64,000 bases of DNA from Phialocephala subalpina. Its lineage: Eukaryota; Ascomycota; Leotiomycetes; Helotiales; Mollisiaceae. A program made the translations under genes and the position numbers. Positions within the stretch are counted from its first letter, which is position 1; the number at the start of each line of letters is the position of its first letter. The notes below the pieces were generated by a model, which was given only the letters and a program-made list of their open reading frames with translations, was not told the origin of the DNA and did not search any database. The stretch covers positions 1,434,912 to 1,498,911 of the forward strand of contig FJOG01000011.1 of the NCBI GenBank assembly GCA_900073065.1, given 5' to 3'. Of the stretch, positions 47,816 through 60,139 are shown in pieces.

Positions 47816-50800
47816 CTAGCTATCCACAGTCAAACAGAAGAGCTCAATCTCACCAAGTTGTCCTGCCTGATATTGGTACTTCTGTGCTTCGCGCCACTCC
47901 TGGAAAGCAAGTCGAACATCTTCATCCCCTTCTATCGTCACCAGATCTCCATCTTCGTCTCGATACCTTAGCCGCATTGTGCCTTGGCTTATGGCGTTGT
48001 TCGAGAAACGGCCGACCTTCGCGTCAATACGGTCAACAAGAACCTGGTACTTGATGTTGTAGCCTGCCACAAGAGTAACATAGTTCCCATCGCAGTTGAC
48101 CTTGACCTTAAGCTGATTTGGCAGTTCATCGCTAGTTGTGGAACTTGCACTGCCAAGCGGTGGAGACATCGTTCGGCTGTCCACAGCTGTCGTTGGGACT
48201 TGTGTCGTGTTACTCCTGTTGTATTGAGGAACATTGGGATATGATGATTGCTGAGGTAGACGTTCTCGTTGAGTTCCTGGGGACTGGGTATTCGAGCGCA
48301 TTGGAAGACCGTTCGGAGAGCTGTTCTGCGATCGTGGAATGCCTGCATCATAAGCTGGGTGTCCTTGTAAGTGAGGCGGGATGCCAGGTACTGCAGGGAC
48401 CTGCTGACTGCTTATGGAGCCGTTGGGAAGACGTCGGCCTGGAGCCTGAGCGTTGATGTCAGGAGTACTGTATGATCTGCTTCGCTGTTGTGCTACACTC
48501 GCCTGGTTTTGTGAGGCCATGGCTGGAAGAGAAGGTCGTTGTGGCCCTCTGTATGGATCGACAGGAGTTTGACTACCTCGTGATGGTGCGCGAGGCATTG
48601 CTGGAGCAGTATAGCGATTGTGTTCATCCCATCCGCCTTGAGGTGTCGCTTGGCGGGGAAAGGGGAACATCGAAGACGCTGTACTTGTTCTCGAAGATGC
48701 AGGCGACTCGGCAACTGGAGAAAAGTAAGAATCACCACCACGCTGACCTGGTGAAGGCATCTGGGATGCTAGCTGAGTTTGAAGGCTGAGAGGAGGGGCT
48801 GTGATGTTCATCGGAAAGCGTGCGGGAGGTAATGGCCCTCGAGCGATGCTTGCTATTGACTGCGCACTTTCACCTGTTGTGGATCTTGAGCGGAGACTGG
48901 TACTTGAAGCATTTCGAGGAACTCCATTCGGTCCCGGATAGGTGGAGTTTGGTACCGGAGCCGACGCGGGCAGACTGTATTCATCGTCATCGTCATCATC
49001 TTCTTGTTGTGCATAGGGGTTTGCTAGTCCTGTCTGATCTCGCATCCATGCAAAGTCTGCGGGTGCTGAGTCAGGACTGCTTCCGGCTTGACCAGTGTTG
49101 GCGTGCTGTTTTCGTTGTCCATCAACACCTTCATACCATTTCTTCATCGTATCCTCATTCGAGAATCTTATGATGAAGTTCTCAACTCCGGGGTCCCCTT
49201 TCCAAAAGATCTGAACAGTGTATGAACCTAGAGAGTATCAGATGCATTCAAAAGTCATGATCGATCACATTACCTGGTTTCCCTAGTGAGAGAACTTCTG
49301 TGACATTGGTCATGAAGATTCTTCCTTTGAGCTGAAGCTTGGCGTTCTTGTTAGGTTCCTTGTTTCTGTTCTTGTCTTTCTTGTCCTTCTTATCCTTCTG
49401 GGTTCCCATAAGCTTGTCCTTCGATTTGTTCGGGTTGACTTCTTTGCAGCAAAGCAAGATGCGTTCGAAAAGATATATAGTGTACTGCTCGTAATACGGG
49501 CAAGAAATGCCCAAACTGTTAGCATACTTTTCTGCAAGAATTGGTTCACCTGTGACAGGGTGGGTGCCTTCGAAATGATGAAATTGCATGTTGCGAAGAA
49601 AATTGTCGAAATCATCGCTAGTACTCCAACGACGTAAATCAAAGGATGATGCATGTGATTCTGTTGCTGAAGCTTGATCCCATTGGGTAACCTGACCCCA
49701 TTGGGAGCCTAAGTCTTCTTGACTAGGGGTTGGAGTATGGGAATTGCGTCGAAATGTTGACAAAAGCGCCTTGCGCGTTTGATCGACTGATGCTCTGATA
49801 GTCGAGCTTGATGGAGCATTTCTGGTATGAGAGGGCCGTACTTCTTTTTGAACATCGCTTTTGCCTGTGACCACTGGGAAATGACCATGGAGGAGTAAAT
49901 CTCCGAAATGATCAACCCGGTGGTTCTTCCAATCATCGACACGTGCACACAAGTCTTCTAGCGCCTCTGCCCTCAGTTCTCTGTCGACTGCTGCGTTCGC
50001 CTGCATGAGGACACGGTTGGAGGCATCAATGCCGGCCGCTAAATCTGCTTTCGTTTCGTCGGTTGCTTCAGTCTTGTCACGCAGGTCCTGAGAAGAGTTA
50101 GTGGTGAGTAAAGGGCAGATAGTGGTTAATGCTCCCATACCTTGAGCAACTCCTTGAGCAGCAAAGGGTATTTGACTAGACGCTGCATCGGTTTGAGGAG
50201 GAAGCCATCTAGTGTATTAAAGTCGACCGCAGCCCCATGATCTGCCAGAGCAATCTTGTCGAAGTTTTCCTTGGCGATTGCTGCAGCTTTTCGCTGGTTG
50301 GCAATAAATGGCTGGTAGATACCAAATGCTTCCTCGTAGTTGGTGAAAGGTAGGCCCCATTCTTGCTTGTCGTCTGGCAAAGAGTTGGTGGTCTCAATTT
50401 TGATCAGGAACCTCCTTTGAAAGTCCAGTATCGCGTTTATGTTGAGAAAGATATCGTGGACAACATCTCCAGGAATGACGCCTTTCTGCTCTATCGTCTT
50501 CTTCAACTCGTGTAGGTTCTCAAGATCCTGAACGTATTTGCGTTCTGTATTCACAAGCTCCCCTACAATATGATCTCGACGGCTCATTTGAGACCTGGCG
50601 GTAGCTGCTGAGGGAAGGGATTCGTCTTTCTCGGACGTGAGGAGAAGGCCTCGTTGCTCTGCGACATCGAGGACAATATTTATCACCTGAGTGACCTGTT
50701 TGGTATCGTTAGCTTACGTTCTTGAAGTAAGGGGCAAAATTATGCGACCAAATCTGCGATTTGCAGAGGGTAATGGAGATGGAGACGGAAACAAACCTTA

Positions 50801-51426
50801 ACGAAACCCGTCGTATCGTCACCAAACAGATCTTGGAGAGAAAAGCACTCGCCAGGAGGTAGCTTTAAATCTCCCTTTAGGCATGCTTCTACAAACTTGA
50901 ACGCTGCAATTTTAGGTCTCTTGTTCTCGGGTATCTTATCGTCGATTTGCAGAGGCTCGGGAGGTTGTAGAGAGTTGTATATCGTCATCAGCGGTGTTCC
51001 CTTCCGTAGACATCTCCACAAGGAGGAAACTGGGTCCATGTCCTCCCCCTCATCTTCATCGTCTGAGTCATTGAGATGGGTGTTGAAGTTTGGTACTTGG
51101 GCCAGCCGTTGTCGTAGATTGACGCAGATTTGATACAGAGACCTTGACGCATCCGCCCTCTGGTTGATGATGTTGTTCGTTGCGACGACCGGTCCGCCAT
51201 TCGTGGGCATTGGTGTCGGTGGTACAAGGGTTGCAGAACTGGTCATCGAAGACAAAGACGTTGTTGACGAGGAACTGAAGGCTGTCGAGCCGGACAGTTG
51301 TGATGATCGCGAACTATGGCTCATTGTCTGGCTCAAGCCGGCGCTTCTGGTCTGGAAGACTGGCGCTGTGTTCGTCCTCGAGAGGGGCCCATGAGCCATA
51401 TGCGTGGCAACGCCGCCAGATGACAT
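47816..51426 (-). CDS. cdc24: Cdc24-type Cdc42 guanine-nucleotide exchange factor
   Basis: Four exons (50797-51426, 50141-50695, 49274-50087, 47816-49227) with introns of 101, 53 and 46 bp; 1136 residues, phases consistent. Order: Ser-rich N terminus; CH-like domain (SLYQICVNLRQRLAQVPNF ... DDTTGFVK|VTQVINIVLDVAEQRG); DH domain (RDHIVGELVNTERKYVQDLE ... LLKPMQRLVKYPLLLKELLK); PH domain (YTIYLFERILLCCKEVN ... LKGRIFMTNVTEVLSLG ... YTVQIFWKGD); a long Pro/Ser/Gln linker; a C-terminal PB1 domain (KVKVNCDGNYVTLVAGYN) with the acidic OPCA loop YRDEDGDLVTIEGDEDVRLA. It loads GTP on Cdc42 (and probably Rac) to set up polarity at the hyphal tip, with PB1 binding the Bem1-type scaffold. A lysine run (KKDKKDKNRNK) sits in the PH loop. 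Confidence 0.95.
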
Positions 51427-52024
51427 GAATGGTTATCGGAGAGAGTGTAGTTCGGCATTCAATATTCGATGGTTTGGTGTGATTGCGATAGAGATTGGGG
51501 GGTCGAGGGGGAGTCGTTCCTTATTCCTCTGTCGTGGGTCGTTGGTGTTACAGATTCGACGAGTTCCACTCCTTAGGAGGAGCCGATAACGCCTGAGAAG
51601 TGAGGCATTAAACCCTTAATAGCTGTGATATCGATTCAAGTCAGCACGACCAACTCTTCCTACCCACAAACAACAAACATTGTAATAACCGTCGAGCGCA
51701 CGATTATTGTTCTTTGTTTACTTGCAGCAGAAGTTGCGGGTTGCTTGTATTGCGGCTCACATCCTCCCGCATTCTCGGCCCCAGTCTTTCATCGCTGCTG
51801 GTACATTCACGGCTGGCGATTGGCGATATAGGAAGCGGTGCCTGATTCACCACGCCAAACCTCAGCCTCCCACCACCCACGACCACAACACAGACCTCAC
51901 TCTCTATCTACGCGTTGCAATACTCTCAGCGAGTGGCATTTGGTACTGCGAGGTTTTCTCCCGATTGCGACGAGTGCCAGCTGAATTTCGACATAAATAA
52001 ACTGCGAGTTGTGTACGGGTAGCC
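51427..52024. promoter_or_regulatory. Divergent promoter, cdc24 / F-box-WD40
   Basis: About 600 bp between two start codons on opposite strands, with CT-rich tracts. No specific site was recognised. Confidence 0.4.
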
Positions 52025-54813
52025 ATGACGTCTTACGAGGAATCCCCTCCAGATGAGGGCTATAGCGAGGACCCTTTGACTGTTGGGCCTTCGGGTGCTC
52101 TTCCTACTTGGATGGCAACTATGACAATACCAGAAAGGACGGGTAAGTCTAGCATTCTGCAAACCAAGCACCACTTGGAGGCAACTAACAACCTTTGGCA
52201 GAGTATGTGATGAGTATTATGGCCCATCTGCCCACTTCCGAAGTCGCCGAAATCGTCCGCAGAGTTCGTCCTCGTCTCTATATCAATTTCTTCAGGAAGC
52301 TACCTCCCGAGGTCTGCCTCAAGATTCTAGGTTTTTTGGACCCAGTGGCCTTAATCAACACTGCCCGCGCCTCGCGAGAATGGATGCTTCTAGCCCTGGA
52401 CCGCAAGCTGTGGCAACAACTGTATATACTGGAAGGTTTCCGTGTTATTAAATCAGAGGTACAAGCTTTCGAGGAGTCGCTGAACATCGACCGGTCGAGA
52501 CCAAGTGGTGACAGCAGCGATGAGCACGCAAGCAAAAGACGGGCAACTCCACAACGAATGCTGCAGGCGGATGGGGATTCCGACATGATCGACGTTGATG
52601 TAGCAGGAATAAAGCAGATGTCCATTTTTGGGGGCAAGATCACGAAGGAACCGGATTCGACCAAAGTCGATATAGATACGCCGATGATGTCCCCGCCTCC
52701 CTCTTCGTCAATTAAATCTACCCAATACCCGACCAGATTTGCAAACTTACTTCAAAGTCGTTCCAGTCGTACCTCTACTGGATCGGCTTTCTCTCATCAA
52801 GCTCCTCTATCCAATATCTCTTCTCTGGTGGTTGTTGACCGCTCTGACAACAAGAGGAAGCTGAATTGGCAATACCTGTATTCTCAAAGACGAAGACTAG
52901 AAGCCAATTGGGAGGCCGAGAGATATACGAATTTCCAGTTGCCACACCCTGCATATCCTGAGGAAGCCCATGAAGAGTGCATCTACACCATTCAGCACTC
53001 TGGCAAGTACCTTGTCAGTGGAAGTCGAGATAAGTCTTTACGCATATGGGACTTAGATACCCGTAGACTCGCGCGAGCGCCTCTGCGTGGACACAACGGG
53101 TCTGTGTTATGTCTTCAGTTCGATGCCGACCCAGAAGAAGACTTGATTGTTTCTGGAAGCAGCGACGCGACTGTGGTTCTTTGGAGGTTCTCGACTGGCC
53201 AGATTATCACGAGGCTGAGAAAGGCCCATCGTGAATCAGTTCTAAACGTCAGATTTGACAAACGAGTTCTGGTGACTTGTTCGAAAGACAAGACCATCAA
53301 GATTTTTAACCGAAAGCCCCTGAGCGCTGGCGAACTCGGTTACCCTGACCTCTCAGGCGGCCTTCATCCTGTTCCCACCTATCTGAATAACTACGGTTTC
53401 AACCCTCCACCAACCGCCGGTCTCCCTGTCAAACCTCCGTATTCCATGATCGGCTGTCTGGAGGGACATGGCGCTGCTGTCAATGCGGTTCAGATTCACG
53501 GCAATGAGGTTGTGTCTGCTTCTGGGGACCGTACGGTGAAGGTATGGGACTGGCCTGAGCAAACCTGTATCCGTACCCTGATCGGACACTCGAAAGGCAT
53601 TGCCTGTGTTCAATATGATGGCCGGCGCATTGTTAGCGGGAGCAGCGACAATGAAGTCAAGGTGTTCGACAAGGAGTCTGGTCTTGAAGTTGCTAGTCTG
53701 CGTGCTCATTCGAATCTCGTTCGTACAGTTCAAGCAGGATTCGGTGATCTACCGTTTAGTGAGGAGGAAGACAAGGAGAACGCCCGAGCAATCGATCACG
53801 AATACTTCAAAGCGGTCGATTCTGGTGCCATCTCCCGAGCATCATATACGCAGCGTGGCCGACCTCGAAATGCTGGTTCCAGAAAGCCAGAAGACATCAC
53901 AGCCTACGGCGCCAAGCTCCCGCCAGGGGGTGGCGGTGGGAAATTCGGACGGATCGTGTCCGGGTCATACGACGAAACCATCATCATCTGGAGAAGGGAC
54001 AAGGAAGGTGTCTGGAGAGCTCAGCACACTTTACGACAAGAAGAGGCTGCACAAGCAGCGGCAAGGGCAGCTCACGAGCCAAGACGAAGCAATGAGAGTG
54101 TTGCCAGTCAAGCTTCGCAAGCTTCGCAACCGCAGTTGACACAAACTCCCCAGCCCTCCCAACCTTCGACTCAAGCTCCATCTCAAGACGCTCAAGCCCC
54201 TACAGACATCGACGCACCCAGTGTTCCTTTTGCTCCTGGCAGCGCGGCCTATTACCGTTATTTGATTAGCATCACTGTCCCCCAAGGACCAGCAGCTCTG
54301 CGACATGCTTTACACGCTCATCCTCAAATCCTGAGCAACGAATACTTAGCACAAGCCATTGGTACCATGCCTGGAGCTACGCAACAGATTATGAACGTGA
54401 TCATCAGCGCAGCTCGTCAGAGTCACGCGCAGGTAGCCAATGGATCGTCTGCTGTTTCAAGCATTCCACCTTCTCTAGCCCAGGCTCAGAGTACGGCAGG
54501 TGCCTCAAGCTCATCTGTGCCTGCATCTCAGACAGCAGCTACCCAAACCGTTCCTCAAACAACAGTTCAAGGTCCTCCACCAGCACCTGCACCGCAAACT
54601 GCGCAAGTTGCATATGCTCCTGCAGCCCCTCAACCAAACCACCCACCACATCACCACCACCTGCCAACAAATATGGCTCGAGTGTTCAAGTTGCAGTTCG
54701 ACGCCCGAAGGATCATATGCTGCAGTCAGACGAGCATCATTGTTGGCTGGGACTTTGCAAATGGCGATGAGCAAATCATTGAAGCAAGTCGCTTCTTCGC
54801 TCCGATCGAATGA
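52025..54813 (+). CDS. F-box/WD40 SCF ubiquitin-ligase adaptor (beta-TrCP/FWD-1-like)
   Basis: Two exons (52025-52142, 52202-54813) with a 59 bp intron; 909 residues. After a short acidic start comes a dimerisation-like helix (MSIMAHLPTSEVAEIVRRV), then the F-box (FRKLPPEVCLKILGFLDPVA ... REWMLLALDRKLWQQLYI). WD40 repeats follow a Ser/Asp-rich spacer: [49 protein letters not shown]-type, GHGAAVNAVQIHG, SASGDRTVKVWDW, GHSKGIACVQYDG and SGSYDETIIIWRRD. A Gln/Ala/Pro-rich insert precedes the last blade (FKLQFDARRIICCSQTSIIV). It recruits phosphorylated substrates to SCF. The order fits the beta-TrCP/Slimb class, which in Neurospora includes FWD-1 (turnover of the clock protein FRQ); orthology to FWD-1 is likely but not proven. 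Confidence 0.88.
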
Positions 54814-56710
54814 GGCAGCAGGACAGACATACGTACAGGCCTTTATGATTAACTGATACAGTGTAGAAATTACGAAGTGCATGAGCGAAGGAGTTCCGCG
54901 AACATGGTTGGCGGCATTCTTGTTTTTCGGGTGGCATTTCTCATCGGCGCTTCGTTGAGCAGTTGGAGTTTTGGTATATTATCATCTGTACAGAATTAAT
55001 TATATCATATCTTTGGTGTCTTTCAGGAATCATGTGTAGCAATTGGCTGATTTGGGGTGTATGTGCTCACTGCTCGCCATGTCTTCAGTGCCGCCATTTT
55101 TGCTCATTCCGGCGTGAGCTATAAGGACCTGAAAGCAGGCTCGTTTTCCCTTCGATTTGCGTCTTTCCTCAAATCGTTCCTGCTTGCCGACGAGCGAAAC
55201 ATCACCGGCCAGATTCAAAGGTACAGGGACAGAAATGGAAGCCTAGAATACGAGTACTTAGCGTTACACGAGTAGATTCAGGGGGCTTCAAGGAGAACGC
55301 ACCTCTTTCTGGTAGGCTTCTCAACTTTCGATTCAGGTACCTTCCTAATTCTCATTAATGGACTCGTACCTCGTATACCAGCACAGTCTTTAATTTGTAG
55401 AATCACATAGACCGAGCCGTACTCATGTCCCAAAGTACCGCTCGCTTCCCCTGAATCTCGTATTGCGCGCTTCGCCTCAGCCCAGTTCGCTCTCATTGGC
55501 TGTTCGAAAACATCGCAACACGACCTTCTCTTCTCTTACCCGCTTGACCTCCGTATTGGGACCTCACATCCCCTTCTTTCCAATGTCTGAACAGAACCAA
55601 AAATCCAGAAATTCCACCGGTGGCGAGGCCTTCAACAATTAAATTGTCAAGGTTCATCTCTCGCCAAATTTGAGAGCGTGCGCCACAGCCGTCAAGAAAT
55701 TTCCGTGACGTTGCTCCCAAAAAGGCCTCGAGCTTGATGGCCACCATCAAAGCGGGCACCGTCGTCGATCCTCCCCCCGCCAAAACAACCTTAAAGCATA
55801 AAAATTGCATGGCGGGCTGGTCTAGGCAATCTCGGATCTTGAAAGTTGGACAGTCCTAAGCTAACCACCAAGTTTCCTCGCCGCAACGGTCTTCTCTAGC
55901 TGCGGGGCACGATGTACCCGGTCACCAACCACACAACCTTTCACCACAATCTTCAAGCCGGCCGAGAATCGTCACCAGCCACGACGTGGCAGTTCCTTAT
56001 CTACCCCGAATCACCCAAAGCTATATTCAATTGAGGTATTTTGCACGGGCTGCCTGGAATGCGCCACGATATCAATGGATCTAAGGCTTGTCATGATGAC
56101 ATCTGAGCTGGAGAACGGGCCTCACGTCCCAGAACCTTAAATGCCCAATCTTGATACGAGTTATGGAGGTCCGCGTCCCGCCGCCGCCGCCGCCGCAAGC
56201 GCAATATAGCCGAGGCAACCAGTAGCAGAGGTATACCTATCGTTCCATATCGGTTCCCAGCGTTGTATCGTCCTCCTCCTCTGCCATTTGTTGTTTTCTT
56301 AGACTTAGCCTCAACATGAAGGCTAGGGTTATCCAAAGTCACGTTAGTGCTGCTGTACGGGGATACCTTGCAATGGGATCACTTTTGATGCACCATGTTA
56401 AGCATCCCCACTGCCCCTCATCACTTCCCAATCCGGTCAGATAAGAGGCACAGTCGCCTCCATTCACCAGATTGATTCTTGGAGTTGAGCCTGTGGAGGC
56501 TGTGACAAGAGGAAAGCCGATTCACCCGTTAGGTCGGCATGGGCCTGGTATTTTTTGATTTGCCATGATCTTTTCAAAGTTAACCTCCACATCTGTCACA
56601 GAAGTTTGCTTCCTGCTGCCATTCTTTTGCGCTTGCTTCCTACTTTTGTCAGCTTCATGACTTTCCCTTCCTAAGCACAACTGTCGCGTCGATCTACAAC
56701 GAGCGTGACA
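54814..56710. other. Intergenic, nothing recognised
   Basis: 1.9 kb with short frames lacking ATG starts or family features (for example minus-strand frames at 55493-55810 and 56091-56342). A CCGCCGCCGCCGCCG tract lies near 56179. It contains the promoter of the next gene. Confidence 0.4.
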
Positions 56711-58396
56711 ATGGGGGTCCGGGACCGATACATTTTCTTCACCTCAATCTGTCTCCTCTTCATTCTCTTCACGAGCTACTACTTGCGCAGTGGAATTGCA
56801 GACGTATCGTCCCATATCACTGAAAAGGTGGTCGGCTTCGGCCCAACCAAGACAGAATCATACCCGAAATACAGACCTACACATCCTGCAAGAAGCTTGC
56901 CAATCGTCGACAACTTCCCACTAGCTCTCGCCGCACACTCCGCCGCAGACTTGCCTCCAGTCGCATCATGGAACAAACCACCAACCCCTCACGTTCCTGA
57001 GAACACTCCTCTATTCATCGGATTCACCAGAAACTGGCGACTTCTACAGCAGGTTGTTGTCTCGTACATCACCTCGGGATGGCCTCCAGAAGATATCTAC
57101 GTGATCGAGAACACGGGCGTCATGGAATCCAACAAGAAAGGGCGTATTTCTCTCCAGAATCCCTTCTTCCTCAACCACACGCGTCTCGAGATGCTGGGCG
57201 TGAATGTTCTCGTTACACCCACGCTGCTCACCTTCGCTCAACTTCAAAACTACTACCTCTACCACTCGATCACTCATGGCTGGGAAACCTATTTCTGGTC
57301 ACACATGGACGTCGTCGCCGTCTCCTTCGAAGACCAATACTTCCACAACAAAGAAAGCACCTCGACCCCAATCCTCCCATCCTCCGACCCTAGACACAAC
57401 TACAGCGACTACGAATCCGTCTACACTAAATGTCTCAATGCCCTTCGCGACGTCACTTCCCCCAATCCCACCTCAAGCCAAAACCATCGCTGGGCAATGC
57501 GCTTCTTCTCCTACGATCGTCTCGCACTCGTTAACGTCGCTTCCTTCGTCGAGGTCGGTGGCTGGGATACATTGATTCCGTTCTACATGACGGACTGCGA
57601 TATGCATGCTCGGCTCGAGATGGCGGGATTCGATATCACGGAAGTGCCAGCGGGGCTTATATACGATGTTGGGAGTTCACTAGATGATTTGATTGTGTTG
57701 TACAGGAAGACGGGACCCGAGACTCCTGAAGCGAGTTTCAGGGATCCGAATGCGATTGAGGAGGAGTTGAGGCTGCAGGCTGAGGCAGAGAGGAACGCTA
57801 CGTTGGCAGCTGAGGAGGCGGAGAAGAAATTGGGAGGGGACATCAAGTCGAGTAGGGATGTGGGGAAAGGTGAGGATGAGATGAAGAAGGAGGCGGAGAA
57901 ATTGAAGGAGACGGTAAAGACTTGGGATAAAGTTGCTGAAGGTCCAAGTTCCCTCGTTGAGCAGAAGCTGGAAAATGCCTTAAACGAAACCACCGCGTCG
58001 ACCTCCTCCGCTCTTTCTTTGTCCTCAACATCCACCACCGCACCTTCTTCCACAACTACACCAAAAGTCATCACGCCCTCAAGACACTGGGAAGAAGACA
58101 CCATCTTCTCCGACCGCTTCAAAGTCCTCATGCGCGTACTAGACCGAATGCAAGGCTCCAAACACGAAAACACCCGCGGCAGAAACACATGGCAAGCACG
58201 TCAAGTTGGAGGTCAAGGAGATCCTTTCTATCGAGACAGTGAGGGGTTTAACTTGGGCATCGAGATGACGATCCAGCATGGACGGAATATCTTTGCGGAG
58301 AAGTGGGGTCATAGGGATTGTAATATTGTTGCGATGGGGTTGAGGCCGGAGGATGCTTGGAGGGTGGAACATGATACGCAGGATGGTGTTTGGTGA
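56711..58396 (+). CDS. Putative type II membrane glycosyltransferase (GT-A-like)
   Basis: Single exon, 561 residues from the ATG of MGVRDRYIFFTSICLLFILF; the frame is open two codons upstream from a GTG only. Residues about 7-24 form a signal anchor with a short cytosolic tail, typical of Golgi enzymes. LFIGFTRNWRLLQQVVVSYI and IYVIENTGVMES look like the first strands of a nucleotide-sugar fold. WETYFWSHMDVVAVSF and, later, FYMTDCDMHARLEMAGF hold acidic D-containing motifs suitable for metal binding; VPAGLIYDVG follows. From about 350 to 450 there is a charged helical and Thr/Ser-rich insertion (EEAEKKLGGD ... TASTSSALSLSS), with conserved-looking sequence again at the C terminus. The family is widespread in ascomycetes as far as I recall, but donor and acceptor are unknown. 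Confidence 0.6.
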   Translation: MGVRDRYIFFTSICLLFILFTSYYLRSGIADVSSHITEKVVGFGPTKTESYPKYRPTHPARSLPIVDNFPLALAAHSAADLPPVASWNKPPTPHVPENTPLFIGFTRNWRLLQQVVVSYITSGWPPEDIYVIENTGVMESNKKGRISLQNPFFLNHTRLEMLGVNVLVTPTLLTFAQLQNYYLYHSITHGWETYFWSHMDVVAVSFEDQYFHNKESTSTPILPSSDPRHNYSDYESVYTKCLNALRDVTSPNPTSSQNHRWAMRFFSYDRLALVNVASFVEVGGWDTLIPFYMTDCDMHARLEMAGFDITEVPAGLIYDVGSSLDDLIVLYRKTGPETPEASFRDPNAIEEELRLQAEAERNATLAAEEAEKKLGGDIKSSRDVGKGEDEMKKEAEKLKETVKTWDKVAEGPSSLVEQKLENALNETTASTSSALSLSSTSTTAPSSTTTPKVITPSRHWEEDTIFSDRFKVLMRVLDRMQGSKHENTRGRNTWQARQVGGQGDPFYRDSEGFNLGIEMTIQHGRNIFAEKWGHRDCNIVAMGLRPEDAWRVEHDTQDGVW

Positions 58397-58844
58397 TTGT
58401 GTGGGGTTGATGGGAAGAAAAGTGCGAGGTGATACTGCATGGGGAAGGGGGAAAACAACAGCATGGCAATGGGTGCGATGGAGTACGATACATACGGTGG
58501 GATGGCGTTTGGAGATGTTTGCAGAATGATTTTTTTCGCTGTATTGTACACGAATACCAAACCGAGGCCATGTTCTCTAAATCGTCAGTCTGGGACCACT
58601 ATGGTGTTTTCCTCACATCCTTTTTCCTCAACATTGCTTCTTCGTTATCCATAATCTACTCTGTGCAGAAACGGGCCGTATGGTGGCGGACAATGTTCCG
58701 CTCAGAATGTTCGAACCGCATTGTGTGCCTGTGGACGGCAAACTTGCCGTCCTCCTTGCCGCCAGGGAATCGCAAGTCGCGCCGGGAGACCGAAAGAAGC
58801 CTGATACGAAGAAACTTTATCGGGCATTTGCATTAAAGAAAGTT
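58397..58844. other. Intergenic, nothing recognised
   Basis: 3' region of the glycosyltransferase gene and tail of the paralogue pseudogene. No gene seen. Confidence 0.4.
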
Positions 58845-60130
58845 CTACGGAAAGACTTGAGCTCTCAGGTGTTCTATGGTGATGTACAGGCCCATTCCCC
58901 AATGTCCATAATCATTCCCTCGCCTAGACATTCCCATAACGGCATGCAGCCTAGAAGGAATAGTATTGCTCTCAGCAAGGTCAATCCACATCCACTTCCC
59001 ATACCACAGATATACATCATTTTTCGTCAGCTGGAAAGCGATCATAGTCCATCCCTTCTCTGCCTCCACAGTAACGTCCTCGCAGTTCACATCCCAACGA
59101 TGGCTTATATATTGCAAACCATTCGGATCTTCTCGTCCATTTCGATTTGCTTCACAGTTCCACAATCAAAAATCTTATCTCCTCTTATGAACATCACTCC
59201 AATAACATCTTCGAGTGCGAGTAGGCTGTGAATCTTGGCCGCAGGAAGACGATGGTGTTCTTCACTCTTGAGGGACAATTTTTGCTCGAGGTTCGCCATA
59301 ATTCTATGCAGACTGGTACACCCATTCTCATCGACAGGAACTAGGTCAGTGTCTTCCGCGAGTTCGTCTGGGGTAAGCTGAAGAAGGTAGGCGGTGGTGG
59401 TGAAGAGGGAGTTCTGCATGAGATATTGAGGTCAGTGTGTCAAATGAGTAGAGTAGAGTAGAGTAACGGTCATTACTCTTATTCTACTCAACTGTTTTAA
59501 GCGTTACTCTTATTCTACTCTATTATTCTAGAGTAATTATTTGAGTAACTCAGAGTAATAATCACGTGTATTTACTAAGGGTCTAATGTTAGTTTTAATT
59601 CGATAAAAGTATTAAAAATTTAATTAAAGCTTTTATAATTTAATTAAAAAAAATTAATTTATTAATAGTATTATAAAAGTATAAAAAAAGTATACGATTT
59701 TCGATTTATTAAATCACGTGAAACTAAATATAACTTTAAGCACGTGATTATTTAGAACCTTTAGTATTATTTAAAATATTATTTGGTTTTTTATAAATAA
59801 AAAAAGTACGAGCGTATATATATGTTTATTATTTATTATTATAATTAAAAAAATATTAAAAAACATTTAAATATTTTAAAATCCTGTAAATTTTATATTA
59901 TATAGTCAATTACTCGAATAACTCAAGAGTAATTACTCTACTCTATTCGATATATTTTAAAGGGCATTACTCTTATTTTACTCATTACTCATTGAGTAAT
60001 TATTTGAGTAACTCAAATAACTTGAGTAATCCTTTGATACACTGATTGAGGTTCACCACGTTCTTTGACCTCGTCGCCGTTGATAATGCTGATGTAGCTG
60101 AAGTACTTTCCGAAGTTGAAATGAATCCTC
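58845..60130 (-). pseudogene. Disrupted paralogue A of an unrecognised protein family
   Basis: Read on the minus strand, coding-like sequence begins near 60130 (HFNFGKYFSYISIINGDEV) without an ATG, reaches a hAT-type insertion at 60044, and resumes after it at 59423 in the same frame (QY | LMQNSLFTTTAYLLQLTP). It continues to DKIFDCGTVKQIEMDE near 59140, where one base is missing and the frame switches (to REDPNGLQYISHRWDVN), and ends at 58845. Paralogue B (60974-61668) aligns along nearly the whole length (FITIATVFNIFPETLASNHD against FTTTAYLLQLTPDELAEDTD; EEHPNG against REDPNG), which confirms both the insertion and the frame change. Three lesions make a functional product unlikely. I do not recognise the family. 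Confidence 0.75.
59432..60044. mobile_element. hAT-type non-autonomous insertion (613 bp) with 8 bp target duplication
   Basis: The ends are CAGTGTGTCAAA on the left and TTTGATACACTG on the right, 12 bp inverted repeats with one mismatch, beginning CAGTG as in many hAT elements. The 8 bp ATTGAGGT flanks both sides exactly (59424-59431 and 60045-60052), the hAT target-duplication length. Subterminal regions carry repeated GAGTAA/TTACTC motifs; GAGTAATTATTTGAGTAACT then CA is present at 59531-59552 and again at 59994-60015. CATTACTCTTATT[C/T]TACTCA is at 59471-59490 and 59965-59984. The middle (about 59580-59930) is AT-rich, probably RIP-mutated, and codes for nothing, so the element depended on a transposase elsewhere. 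Confidence 0.88.
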
Positions 60131-60139
60131 GCTCTCTCA

